From NCBI GenBank assembly GCA_018242685.1, contig JAFEBM010000012.1, positions 1-64,000 on the forward strand: DNA of 64,000 nucleotides. Direction: 5' to 3'. The notes beneath the pieces are model-generated. The model made no database searches and was not told the DNA's origin. It was given only the letters and a program-made list of their open reading frames with translations. The stretch is from Nitrospira sp. GTDB taxonomy: Bacteria; Nitrospirota; Nitrospiria; Nitrospirales; Nitrospiraceae. Both the position numbers and the translations under genes were made by a program. Of the stretch, positions 16,921 to 24,594 are shown one piece after another (positions within the stretch are counted from its first letter, which is position 1; each line of letters starts with the position of its first letter).

Positions 16921-16967
16921 GGCCTTCTACGACAAACTGGAATAAGATCGCACCGATTAGGAAGAAA

Positions 16968-17243
16968 CTAGCCGCGAATATTTGGGGAGAAGCCTCTCAA
17001 GCCGGCATAGAGCCACACGACCGATCGCACCACCAGACGAAGAGCCGAAGGCTGATCTTTCAAGCCCTCGCAGGACGTTCGGCATGAACCTACCCTCCCT
17101 TGATGTGCGGTCCATCGAGCTCGCACCGCCTTCTCATGTTCGATGCAGATACTATGTGTCTCTCGGCGGTCTTCGAGGGGAGCTTTTTCTCCCACGAGTC
17201 CGACGCGACCTTCTCCACGACACCATGAACAGATAACTTGCAT
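16968..17243 (-). CDS. Small CxxC protein of unknown function
   Basis: Starting at ATG 17243 gives about 91 residues opening MQVICSWCRGEGRVGLVGEK, then PLEDRRETHSICIEHEKAVRARW. The CSWC pair with the later C and H (HSICIEH) could bind one metal ion. Short proteins with this layout, ending soon after the RARW segment, are seen repeatedly in Nitrospira-type genomes. Here about 45 further residues follow, rich in Arg and Ser, and may be read-through after a lost stop. The gene is divergent from hemL. Function unknown. Confidence 0.5.
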   Translation of the reverse strand: MQVICSWCRGEGRVGLVGEKAPLEDRRETHSICIEHEKAVRARWTAHQGRVGSCRTSCEGLKDQPSALRLVVRSVVWLYAGLRGFSPNIRG

Positions 17244-17362
17244 ATTCGTCTCGCTATTCTGACAATCATTTTTCAGCAAGAATCGCGCCGTCCGACAAAA
17301 CAGCGACTAGGGCGAAAACCGAAAGAACTTCGACTTCCAGTCGAAGCTTAAAGACTGTCACC

Positions 17363-17389
17363 GTATCTGAATCGATAGAACTGTATCTG
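17363..17389. promoter_or_regulatory. Phased GTATCTG direct repeats upstream of hemL
   Basis: GTATCTG occurs at 17363 and 17383, 20 bases apart (about two helical turns), in an AT-richer intergenic stretch between the divergent small CxxC gene and hemL. Similar pairs occur at 19036/19057 and 21800/21821. The phasing suggests a binding site for a dimeric protein; the protein is unknown. Confidence 0.3.
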
Positions 17390-17449
17390 TTACGACATTT
17401 TTTGCCCTCCCATGCCGCTCTTCGATCGGATCGCACAACCATGAGTTTC

Positions 17450-17479
17450 TTGACCGGCTCTTACCCAACGTGTTAGGGT
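17450..17479 (+). promoter_or_regulatory. Likely sigma-70 type promoter of hemL
   Basis: TTGACC at 17450-17455 and TAGGGT at 17474-17479 are separated by 18 bases. The predicted transcription start is only a few bases before the hemL ATG at 17491. There is no clear ribosome site, so a very short or absent leader is likely. Confidence 0.4.
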
Positions 17480-17490
17480 GCGCCCCCATT

Positions 17491-18774
17491 ATGAGAACAT
17501 CTCGCTCCGCCAAGCTCTTCACCGACGCTCAGCAACTCATTCCTGGTGGCGTCAATAGTCCTGTTCGGGCCTTCCGTTCGGTCGGCGGACAACCGCGCTT
17601 CATCGCACGCGCCAAAGGATCGCGGCTCTATGATGTGGACCGCAACGTCTATATCGACTACGTGCTGTCGTGGGGGCCGATGATTTTAGGCCACGCCCCT
17701 TCCGCAGTGATCGCCGCGATCAAGAGCGCAGCCGGGCGAGGCACGAGTTACGGTGCGCCGACCGAGTCGGAAGTATCATTGGCTCGAGAAATACGGCACG
17801 CCTTCCCTTCGATGGAAAAGATCCGGCTTGTCAGCTCCGGCACCGAGGCCGTCATGAGCGCGATCCGTGTAGCGCGCGGATTCACCAAGCGGACCGGCGT
17901 CATGAAATTCGAAGGCTGTTATCATGGCCACGGCGACTATCTCTTGGCAAAAGCCGGGTCAGGCCTGGCGACATTGGGGATTCCGGACTCACCGGGCGTC
18001 CCCGAAGACTTTGCCAAACATACTCTCACCGCTCCCTATAATGACATTCGTACGGTTCAGCAGCTCATCAAAGCCAATCGGGATCAGCTTGCCTGCATCA
18101 TCGTCGAGCCGATCGCAGGGAATATGGGAGTCGTCCCTCCCACTCCCGACTTCCTAGCGGCATTGCGGCAGCTGACTACCGATCACAACATCCTGCTGAT
18201 TTTTGACGAGGTCATCTCGGGGTTTCGTGTCGGTTATGGAGGGGCACAGGCACTCTATGGCACCACACCGGATCTCACGGTTCTCGGGAAGATCATCGGT
18301 GGCGGATTGCCGGTCGGCGCTTACGGCGGACGGAAAGAGATCATGGATCTCATCGCACCGGTTGGTCCGGTGTATCAGGCCGGTACTCTCTCCGGTAATC
18401 CGCTGGCAGTGACAGCCGGATTAGCAACCCTCAAGCAGTTGCGGACGAAGGGGGTTTACAAGCAACTCGAAGCGCGATCGGCAACTCTCGCCAAGGGGAT
18501 CGGCGAGGCTGCAAAAAAGGCGGGGATTCCCGTGACCCAGACACGAATCGGATCGATGTTCACGACCTTCTTTACCCCTGGTCCTGTTGTGGATTGGAAT
18601 ACGGTAAAACAGTCCGATACGAAGCGGTACGGTCAGTTTTTTCACCACATGCTGGAGCAGGGCGTCTACCTCGCGCCTTCTCAGTTCGAGGCTGCCTTCC
18701 TCTCAACGGCCCACAGTACGCAGGACATCGAGAAGACCATCCGCGCCGCGCACACGGCATTCAAGAAGCTCTAA
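17491..18774 (+). CDS. hemL: Glutamate-1-semialdehyde 2,1-aminomutase
   Basis: A PLP-dependent aminotransferase of about 427 residues. It converts glutamate-1-semialdehyde to 5-aminolevulinate, the second step of the C5 route to heme, siroheme and cobalamin. Diagnostic stretches are [59 protein letters not shown] and [15 protein letters not shown], where the Lys binds PLP. I start at ATG 17491 ([10 protein letters not shown]) because the family begins there; the open frame extends seven codons upstream. It stands alone here. Confidence 0.96.
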   Translation: MRTSRSAKLFTDAQQLIPGGVNSPVRAFRSVGGQPRFIARAKGSRLYDVDRNVYIDYVLSWGPMILGHAPSAVIAAIKSAAGRGTSYGAPTESEVSLAREIRHAFPSMEKIRLVSSGTEAVMSAIRVARGFTKRTGVMKFEGCYHGHGDYLLAKAGSGLATLGIPDSPGVPEDFAKHTLTAPYNDIRTVQQLIKANRDQLACIIVEPIAGNMGVVPPTPDFLAALRQLTTDHNILLIFDEVISGFRVGYGGAQALYGTTPDLTVLGKIIGGGLPVGAYGGRKEIMDLIAPVGPVYQAGTLSGNPLAVTAGLATLKQLRTKGVYKQLEARSATLAKGIGEAAKKAGIPVTQTRIGSMFTTFFTPGPVVDWNTVKQSDTKRYGQFFHHMLEQGVYLAPSQFEAAFLSTAHSTQDIEKTIRAAHTAFKKL

Positions 18775-18807
18775 CGGTCTCGTTCGTAGCGGTTTCCTTG
18801 AACCTGA

Positions 18808-18985
18808 TTCCGCAGTGGATCCCTTTCCTTCTCGTCATTCCCGCGTGTTTCAAGCGGGAATCCAGGAAATCCGGAACGACTGGATGCCCGCTTCCGCGGG
18901 CATGACCCCACCTCCACGAGCCCGCATCATTGTCCCAGCTTGTGAGGAGTTCTGATCGGTCGTCCCTGATCACATCCGTTCAACT
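18808..18985 (+). repeat. Dispersed palindromic repeat, copy 1
   Basis: About 178 bases shared with 52621-52799 (same orientation) and 57003-57180 (opposite). The core holds two hairpins, CCCGC...GCGGG around a TTCAAG loop and GCCCGC...GCGGGC, inside an outer GTCAT...ATGAC pair. The shared sequence extends on both sides to TTCAAC near 18980. This copy lies in the 332-base gap after hemL and is the most diverged. It could fold as a terminator-like RNA for hemL. Confidence 0.75.
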
Positions 18986-19024
18986 ACAAAATCCTGGTTG
19001 AAAGCTATTCAAGCTAATTCGCTC

Positions 19025-19063
19025 GTATCTCAAAAGATACAGATAGAATCTGTTTGGATACAG
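19025..19063. promoter_or_regulatory. GTATC/GATAC repeat cluster
   Basis: GTATCT at 19025, GATACAG at 19036 and GATACAG at 19057. The two GATACAG copies are 21 bases apart, matching the spacing of the pairs upstream of hemL and at 21800. The region lies between the 3' ends of hemL and the gene at 19107-19337, so it is not an obvious promoter for either. Confidence 0.25.
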
Positions 19064-19106
19064 CCTCTTACCTTAAGATCTCCGTCTGTTTGACGATTGA
19101 CTCCTG

Positions 19107-19337
19107 CTATTCGTCGTCCTCGTCTTCTGCATCCATGGCCTCCTGCCGCTTCTGTTCCTCCATCGCATTATGCAGCAACATACGGATAAACATGGAATAG
19201 AGCGACCCTTTTTCCAACGTTCCGCCGGGCGGGATGGCGATTTTCCCTTCCTTAATCATGCGATCCATCCAAGCTTTCTGATCAGGGGCGATTAACACAG
19301 GAATTTCGACCAGCCCCACCTTGCCCATCATATCCAT
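19107..19337 (-). CDS. Small conserved protein with acidic tail
   Basis: A 76-residue protein with GGAGGGTAACGATC ahead of the ATG, a strong ribosome site. It opens MDMMGKVGLVEIPVLIAP and has a helical middle (SLYSMFIRMLLHNAMEEQKRQ) followed by a run of Asp and Glu at the C-terminus. No cysteine or catalytic motif is visible. It stands alone, convergent with hemL across the dispersed repeat. Function unknown. Confidence 0.6.
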   Translation of the reverse strand: MDMMGKVGLVEIPVLIAPDQKAWMDRMIKEGKIAIPPGGTLEKGSLYSMFIRMLLHNAMEEQKRQEAMDAEDEDDE

Positions 19338-19477
19338 GATCGTTACCCTCCATTACGTAACCGACCTCGAGCCTCTGAAAAACGACAACAACGTTTCACT
19401 AAAAAACGAACCGGGAGCTATTCCAGCATGCCGTTTTGCACATTGTCAATTGATCGAATCTGGCACGACACCTGCGT

Positions 19478-20086
19478 ATGCGACACGGCATGAACTCGTG
19501 TTTAAGAACCATCACAGCCTGGTTGCTCGTCGGCTGGATGTGGCTTGTTTCGCCACCACCCGACGCTTCAGCAGAAGGTCTGCAGAAATCTACCCTCGGC
19601 TCCACCCTGAATCAGCAATGTGATCTCTGCTGGTATCCGTTGCCCAATGACGAAGGCTCGGATCGCCTTCCCACATACAAACAACCACGACACAAACGTC
19701 CACCTGACAGCCGACCACAGCGTTATCCCAAAGGACGGTACAAGCTGGGGCCCGAAAACAAACAGTCTCGGCTTTCTACCCTTCGAACTCGGTCGAGGCA
19801 CGAATTAAACGTACTCAGCAATCTACAAGTCCGCGCAGTCGATGGCGACACAATTCGTGTGGGAAGTGAGCGCATCAGACTTCGCGGGATCGATACACCC
19901 GAAATGAGTGAATTCGACGGCCCAGCGGCCAAACGGCGATTGGAAGAATTACTACGCCACGGCCCCATTCGCATCGTGCCGCACGGCCGGGATGTCTACA
20001 ACCGTCTCCTGGCCGATGTATTCGTGAACGAACAAAATGTGGCGGAGACGCTGATCATGGAGGGATATGAAAAGCCGCGGTCATAA
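19478..20086 (+). CDS. Exported thermonuclease (SNase-like) family protein
   Basis: A 202-residue protein. The N-terminus is a signal peptide (TITAWLLVGWMWLVSPPPDASA). A basic linker rich in Arg, Pro and Lys covers about residues 60-108. The C-terminal SNase fold has VRAVDGDTIRVGSERIRLRGIDTPE and later GRDVYNRLLADVFV, carrying the Asp, Arg and Glu-type residues around the calcium site. The domain is short relative to staphylococcal nuclease. ATG 19490 is an alternative start. It would cleave DNA or RNA outside the cytoplasm. Confidence 0.8.
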   Translation: MRHGMNSCLRTITAWLLVGWMWLVSPPPDASAEGLQKSTLGSTLNQQCDLCWYPLPNDEGSDRLPTYKQPRHKRPPDSRPQRYPKGRYKLGPENKQSRLSTLRTRSRHELNVLSNLQVRAVDGDTIRVGSERIRLRGIDTPEMSEFDGPAAKRRLEELLRHGPIRIVPHGRDVYNRLLADVFVNEQNVAETLIMEGYEKPRS

Positions 20087-20383
20087 GGGTTCTGTCCTAC
20101 ACGCTATAGCAAGTCGTCCTTGATAGCATAACAACCAAACACTCCTCTCCTTGCTGATCTTCGTTAGCTCAATCGGCCAGACGATTCACCAGTCCCCATA
20201 CTTCCTTCAATATTTTCTGAATCCAATTCGATCCACCTGGAATCCATTCAGATACAGATGCACGATGTCCAACTTCAAAACAGTTCGCCCTGGGCAGTGG
20301 AATACCTTGGCTTTCTAGCATTGGAAACGCGTGTGGCGCAAGAAATGCTCCTGGGTCATAAACGACAACTATGAAGGAGAACA

Positions 20384-21271
20384 ATGATGATGACAATACC
20401 TAGATATCTCACCGCAATTTGCCTAGGTTTGGCAGCATGTTCATTATACACTGCACATGCATTCGCGCAGGAACGCCAACCATCCTCACAGCCTCAAAAC
20501 TCTAGCCGTTCGACCATCATCGTGGCACCCGGCGACTTTCCCTGGGATACCGTTGAATGGATCGAACAGCGCTATAAAATCGAAGCGATGCGGTTCAAGG
20601 CTAGAGATGAGAGCGGTGTTGACTGGTGGGGTAGTGACGAGGTAATGGTCCGAACTGACGACGCAAAAGGCTCCACTGGATCCAATACGATCGATGACAT
20701 CGATTCTGGCGACACCCACCACTTCGACGCAGCTAAGAGCTGCGTCCTCGCGGTGCGCCCCGGCGAAGCCGTGCTCGGCAAGACTTCCGTGTGCGATGAT
20801 GTTGGTGAGCCGGCCCCACTGAGTTTCCACGTCGAGTTCTGGGAAGACGACTTCTCTCTCATCCCTAAATTGTGTAAACACTTAAATAAACATCATTTCC
20901 CAAAGGGCTGCATACCTGGGGAGGAAGCTGATGACTTCATCGGAAGGGCCGAGATAGATCTGTCGATGCAGGAGCTTGAGACCAAATTGCCTCAGGTTGG
21001 CAATGAGCACATCGAAACTGTCGTGCTGAACCCGTGCAGCAGCGGGGAAAGCGTGTGCGATGTGACCTTCGGCCCGGATTACAGCTTTACATACCGCGTG
21101 ACACGCTTACCCGATGTGCGTGTTGGCCTTGGCGAGCTGTTGAATGAGGCGATGCGTAAGATCGGTACGCGTTCCCAAATTGAGGCCATCGCTGCCGGCT
21201 TGCGGTCATTGCACGAGCTGAGCCCACGCAAGGTTGAATCGGAAACAGATGCACCGCCCTCCGTGCGTTGA
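20384..21271 (+). CDS. Secreted protein of unknown function
   Basis: A 295-residue protein with GGAG upstream of an ATGATGATG start. The signal peptide runs through LTAICLGLAACSLYTAHAFAQ, cleaved near AFA/QE, although LAAC could instead be a lipobox. The mature part has several cysteines (SCVLAV, SVCDD, PKLCKHL, KGCIPG, NPCSSGESVCDV) suggesting disulfides, and acidic segments DDIDSGDTHHFD. The body may be a beta-rich fold with a C2-like feel (EFWEDDF, GRAEIDLS), but I cannot assign a family. No operon partner is apparent. Confidence 0.65.
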   Translation: MMMTIPRYLTAICLGLAACSLYTAHAFAQERQPSSQPQNSSRSTIIVAPGDFPWDTVEWIEQRYKIEAMRFKARDESGVDWWGSDEVMVRTDDAKGSTGSNTIDDIDSGDTHHFDAAKSCVLAVRPGEAVLGKTSVCDDVGEPAPLSFHVEFWEDDFSLIPKLCKHLNKHHFPKGCIPGEEADDFIGRAEIDLSMQELETKLPQVGNEHIETVVLNPCSSGESVCDVTFGPDYSFTYRVTRLPDVRVGLGELLNEAMRKIGTRSQIEAIAAGLRSLHELSPRKVESETDAPPSVR

Positions 21272-21303
21272 GTTATAATTCGTCATATCACGAGATTCTG
21301 ACA

Positions 21304-21383
21304 CGTCGGCTTCTCTGGACCATTATTCATCCTGATACCCCGATGGGCGTCAATCCGATTGCCGACAGGGCCACCTTTCGTGA
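21304..21383 (+). pseudogene. 5' remnant of a GH13 glucan enzyme gene
   Basis: About 80 bases match 26293-26371, the start of the intact GH13 gene. Both encode HPDTPMG followed by NxIADxATFR, with one extra base here that breaks the frame. After the ATFR codons the similarity ends. This is a leftover of a duplicated or rearranged copy lying 5 kb upstream of the intact gene, in the same orientation. Confidence 0.65.
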
Positions 21384-21710
21384 ACAGGTTTGGTTCTATG
21401 CATGTCAGTCTTTCACCTTATTTTTGAGAGACCCTTGTGGCTGGAGCGCCTTCGCGGTGCGCGTTTGGGCCACTCGCACTTCATATTCCTGCTGTGGTCA
21501 TGTGAGCAAAAGTTGAGTTGGCACATAGATGGAGCCAAGTGCTACTCTCTCTTCATAGCTCACAACCAATCGACGACGCTCCCTCCGGACCCCGCCATCG
21601 AACGCTGCTGCGGGAAAACTTAACGTGATCCATCAAACGACGATTTCGTCAGCTTCACAAGCTTCAGCAGTTCGCCTCCGCGCTGAAACGAGCAGCTCGC
21701 TCGTCCAAGA
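21384..21710. other. Intergenic stretch, probable gene debris
   Basis: No gene with a ribosome site and recognisable product. A plus frame (21390-21623) contains LWLERLRGARLGH and SWHIDGAKCYSLF, which do not match a family I know. Just before the nucleotidyltransferase relic, one frame reads like RRFRQLHKLQQFASALKRAA, helical and possibly the end of a lost gene. Confidence 0.3.
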
Positions 21711-21806
21711 ATGACCGACTTTGAATCGCTCCTCCGATGATTGGCAAGAGCTCAGGTAGAGTTCATCCTCGCCGGAGGTGCAGCCTACGCTCTGCCACTG
21801 TATCGA
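21711..21806 (+). pseudogene. AbiEii-like nucleotidyltransferase 5' remnant
   Basis: ATG 21711 starts MTDFESLLR, then an in-frame TGA, then LARAQVEFILAGGAA. Relatives begin MTDFxxLLxxLxxAxVEFILVGGAAA and continue for 150 or more residues with a DLD metal motif. Here the similarity stops after GGAA. An internal stop and loss of the active site mark it as a dead fragment of an AbiEii/nucleotidyltransferase-fold toxin gene. Confidence 0.5.
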
Positions 21807-21838
21807 ATAAGTTTCAATCCGTATCGACTTAGATACAA
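21800..21838. promoter_or_regulatory. Phased GTATCGA repeats
   Basis: GTATCGA at 21800 and 21821, 21 bases apart, with GATACAA at 21832. This is the third intergenic spot with GTATC/GATAC pairs about 20-21 bases apart. It lies 140-175 bases upstream of the DUF2442 gene at 21976. Confidence 0.25.
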
Positions 21839-21975
21839 CCCCAAGTCAACAAACCTCGACGTAACTCCTTCAATCCACTGAAGACAAAGGATTATTGCGA
21901 GAGGTCCGCTCATTGCATAACGATCGCAATACAGGAGATGTAAGGGATCAGCCACCTTCATCCAGGAGTATCCAG

Positions 21976-22281
21976 ATGAAATTCATGCGTCGTGGCAAGG
22001 ACAGCGCCTCGGTGATCGTCACCAACATCTCCAAGCATGGAGTCTGGCTGCTTACCAGAGACGAAGAACTTTTTGTTTCGTTCACCGAGTTCCCTCGGTT
22101 CCAATATGCATCTGTCTCACAGATCATGAAGGTTGAATGGCCTAACCCCGACTATCTGTACTGGGCAGACCTCCATCTGAATCTCGCGCTGCAATCCATC
22201 AGGCGCTTCCCGCTTGTCTCGAAAGAAATACGCCTGGCAAAACACTTCCACCGACCAGTCAAGGGAAAGCTCATGAGCTAA
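21976..22281 (+). CDS. DUF2442 domain protein (second copy)
   Basis: Starting at ATG 21976 gives about 101 residues with SVIVTNISKHGVWLLTRDEE, then FVSFTEFPRF, and WPNPDYLYWADLHLNLALQSI, the DUF2442 pattern, and a basic C-terminus. Unlike the copy at 2046, no DUF4160 gene precedes it; the upstream DNA holds a nucleotidyltransferase fragment. It is therefore an orphan half of a putative pair in a decayed region. Function unknown. Confidence 0.7.
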   Translation: MKFMRRGKDSASVIVTNISKHGVWLLTRDEELFVSFTEFPRFQYASVSQIMKVEWPNPDYLYWADLHLNLALQSIRRFPLVSKEIRLAKHFHRPVKGKLMS

Positions 22282-22308
22282 GGAACGCGACCGACCGGCT
22301 TCCGAAGC

Positions 22309-22450
22309 ATGAGCCGGTATCTTGAACGACTGCACGCGGTAGCAGCCGAAGATCGAATCGTCTGTCGCCAATTCATGGAAGTCCTCAACCTTTTGGCATC
22401 ATCGGTATCGCTGCTCTCGCCCCGCATCGCTTGGCGCGTACTTACGCGGC
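22309..22450 (+). pseudogene. Possible C-terminal remnant of an FAD-dependent oxidoreductase
   Basis: The frame reads RYLERLHAVAAEDRIVCRQF, then MEVLNLLASSVSLLSPRIAW. This helical pattern resembles the extreme C-terminus of geranylgeranyl-reductase-type flavoproteins, where a VLNLLxPPxALLxPxxAWRVL segment precedes the end. There is no FAD-binding domain upstream. The resemblance is from memory and weak, so this is a suggestion only. Confidence 0.2.
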
Positions 22451-22736
22451 GGATACATTCTGGTGAGCTGACCTCTCGTCAAACAACAATTGGAGGGCGT
22501 CAAGGTCGGCAGCAAGGAATTTCGTGATGTGCCGACTGATCCATCAAATACATGCAGCCGCTTCTTCGTGAACAGTAGATCGGCCTCACACCAGGTCGAG
22601 TGCTTTCGGGCGATACACCAACGCTTGAACTCGTGTCGAGAGGGTAAATCGGTTACACTCGGACCTCGGGTAGCAGCGATACGACGATAGAAAGAACACT
22701 TATACCGTATTCCGTGTCTTTTATTTGGGAGGACCC
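22451..22736. other. Intergenic stretch with a possible degenerate minus-strand frame
   Basis: On the minus strand, 22500-22640 reads KRWCIARKHSTWCEADLLFT then KKRLHVF, faintly like a Vsr/DUF559-type nuclease core (AD-x-x-F then a strand). The expected VDGCFWH motif is not there. No start or ribosome site fits. The patatin gene's ribosome site (GGGAGG) is at the right end. Confidence 0.25.
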
Positions 22737-24008
22737 ATGGCGACAGCACAAGATTACATCACCCATCCGGAGGTTCTGAAGGCGCTGCAAACGGTGAAGA
22801 GCGACTGCAGAAGCAAGGAATATTCCGACATCATCGATGCGGGCGATCATCAGTATGTCGATCTGGTCATGGAAGGCGGAGGTGTGCTCGGCATCGCGCT
22901 GACAGGGTACACCTACGTTCTCGAACAAGCAGGCATCCGGTTTCTGGGCGTGGGTGGGACATCAGCGGGATCCATCAATGCCCTTATGATTGCCGCTCTG
23001 GGTCCTCCGGGGCAAGCCAAGAGCGAGCGCCTGTTGGATGTCCTTTCACGAATGCCGATGGAGACCTTTATCGACGGCGATAGCGACGCCAAGGATTTTT
23101 CACAAGCGGTCCTGGATAAGGCCGGCATGGTCAAATTAATCTGGAAGGCCTCTCAGATTATCGATAACCTGAAGGAAGATTTGGGCTTGAATCCAGGAGA
23201 CGCATTTTTGCATTGGCTGACTGCCGAGCTGCAAGGAGTCGGAATCAAGACGACGGTGGAGCTTCTTGCCCAGTTGCGCACCGTTTCCCCAGGACTGAGA
23301 CTGAGGCCGACACGCACCGATTCGAAGCTGTCCGAGAAGGACAAGGGTGGGGATTTGGTCATGATTGCCGCGGATATCACCACCGAGACAAAGGTCGAAT
23401 TCCCCAGAATGGCCGGGCTGTATTGGTGCAACCCTGAGCCGGTCAACCCTGCCTATTTCGCCCGCGCATCGATGTCGATTCCGTTCTTCTTCCACCCCTT
23501 CACCGTCAAAGAATGTTCTCAAAATCGGACGCTCTGGAGAGAGCTGGCCGGTTATGAAGGCACGCCTCCGCAACACGTCATGTTTATGGACGGCGGCATC
23601 ATGTCCAATTTCCCGATCAACGTGTTTCACCAGCCCTATCGCATTCCAACCGCTCCGACATTCGGCGCAAAAATCGGCATTGAAGGCGCTGAGCCGACTG
23701 AGATCACGAAGCCTTCCCAACTCCTCGGCGCCGTCTTCGATGCCGCCCGCCATACGTTGGATGACGATTTCATCAAAGCCAACCCCGACTATAAGCATTT
23801 GGTCAAGATGATCGATACGGGCAGCCATCACTGGCTGAATTTCACGATGAGCCACGGAGACAAAGTCGATCTGTTTGCTCGTGGCGCGAACGCCGCCGCG
23901 GAATTCTTGTGCGCCTTTGACTGGCCCAAGTATAAGGCGATCAGAAAGGGTCTGGCAGAGGCCTTTCAAGCGAGCGTCGGCAATGGATCGGCAAAGGAAT
24001 TGGGCTAA
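22737..24008 (+). CDS. Patatin-like phospholipase
   Basis: Start at ATG 22737 with TGGGAGG upstream. The 423-residue protein has the patatin fold signatures: MEGGGVLGIALTGY (oxyanion loop) at about 45-58, GTSAGS at 74-79 with nucleophile Ser76, and MDGGI with the catalytic Asp about two thirds along. A serine-Asp dyad hydrolyses acyl esters of lipids. There is no signal peptide, so it acts in the cytoplasm or at the inner membrane face. The insertion between the nucleophile and Asp is long. It is followed by a GFA protein and a phospholipase D-like protein in the same direction. A housekeeping lipid role and a defence-effector role are both possible. Confidence 0.88.
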   Translation: MATAQDYITHPEVLKALQTVKSDCRSKEYSDIIDAGDHQYVDLVMEGGGVLGIALTGYTYVLEQAGIRFLGVGGTSAGSINALMIAALGPPGQAKSERLLDVLSRMPMETFIDGDSDAKDFSQAVLDKAGMVKLIWKASQIIDNLKEDLGLNPGDAFLHWLTAELQGVGIKTTVELLAQLRTVSPGLRLRPTRTDSKLSEKDKGGDLVMIAADITTETKVEFPRMAGLYWCNPEPVNPAYFARASMSIPFFFHPFTVKECSQNRTLWRELAGYEGTPPQHVMFMDGGIMSNFPINVFHQPYRIPTAPTFGAKIGIEGAEPTEITKPSQLLGAVFDAARHTLDDDFIKANPDYKHLVKMIDTGSHHWLNFTMSHGDKVDLFARGANAAAEFLCAFDWPKYKAIRKGLAEAFQASVGNGSAKELG

Positions 24009-24067
24009 AAACATCCTCTCTCACAAAGAGGGGAAGAACGCGACGCACACCACCAAGGAGATACGCC

Positions 24068-24502
24068 ATGAGCAATGGGAACGTGTACCAAGGAAGCTGT
24101 TTTTGCGGCGCCGTTCGATTCACGGTCACCGGTGAGCCAGCTGCAATGGGATATTGCCATTGTGAGTCCTGTCGAACCTGGTCGGCTGCTCCTGTCAACG
24201 CCTTCACGTTGTGGAAACCCGACGCGGTGCGGATCACGCAAGGAGCGGAGCACATCGGCACGTACAGCAAGACACCGCTGAGTTATCGCAAATGGTGCAA
24301 AACCTGTGGGGGCCATGTCTTTACTGAACATCCCACGTGGGGACTCACCGACGTGTATGCGGCGGTCATCCCGGACTTTCCCTACCAAGCCGGCATTCAT
24401 GTGAACTATGAGGAGACGAAACTGCGAATAAAGGACGGGCTGCCAAAAATGAAGGATCTCCCGAAAGAAATGGGCGGATCAGGCGTCAGCGTACCCGAAT
24501 AA
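24068..24502 (+). CDS. GFA / CENP-V family zinc protein
   Basis: A 144-residue protein with the glutathione-dependent formaldehyde-activating enzyme fold. The zinc-binding cysteines are in GSCFCGAVRF (about residues 9-18), YCHCESC (about 34-40) and KWCKTCGGHVF (about 76-86). AAG-GAG precedes the start. Some members add formaldehyde to glutathione, but most are uncharacterised, and this copy has no genes of formaldehyde oxidation next to it. It lies 59 bases after the patatin gene. Confidence 0.85.
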   Translation: MSNGNVYQGSCFCGAVRFTVTGEPAAMGYCHCESCRTWSAAPVNAFTLWKPDAVRITQGAEHIGTYSKTPLSYRKWCKTCGGHVFTEHPTWGLTDVYAAVIPDFPYQAGIHVNYEETKLRIKDGLPKMKDLPKEMGGSGVSVPE

Positions 24503-24594
24503 GCTGGTCGTGTTCAAACCATTGAGAATGGCGAGCTGCAACCACAACGGTGATCTGTTCTGACAGGCCTTACGTTAAAAGGAGAAGCGATCCG

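Noticed and set aside
20160..20200. TRNA-like fragment (GTTAGCTCAATCGG)
   Set aside because: No acceptor stem, anticodon arm or T-loop could be drawn around it.
20169..20396. Minus-strand 75-codon frame before the secreted protein gene
   Set aside because: No ribosome site, no family match and it overlaps the start region of the next gene.
22399..22749. Minus-strand frame faintly like a Vsr/DUF559 nuclease
   Set aside because: The catalytic VDGCFWH-type motif is missing and the frame has no start support, so I list it only as possible debris.
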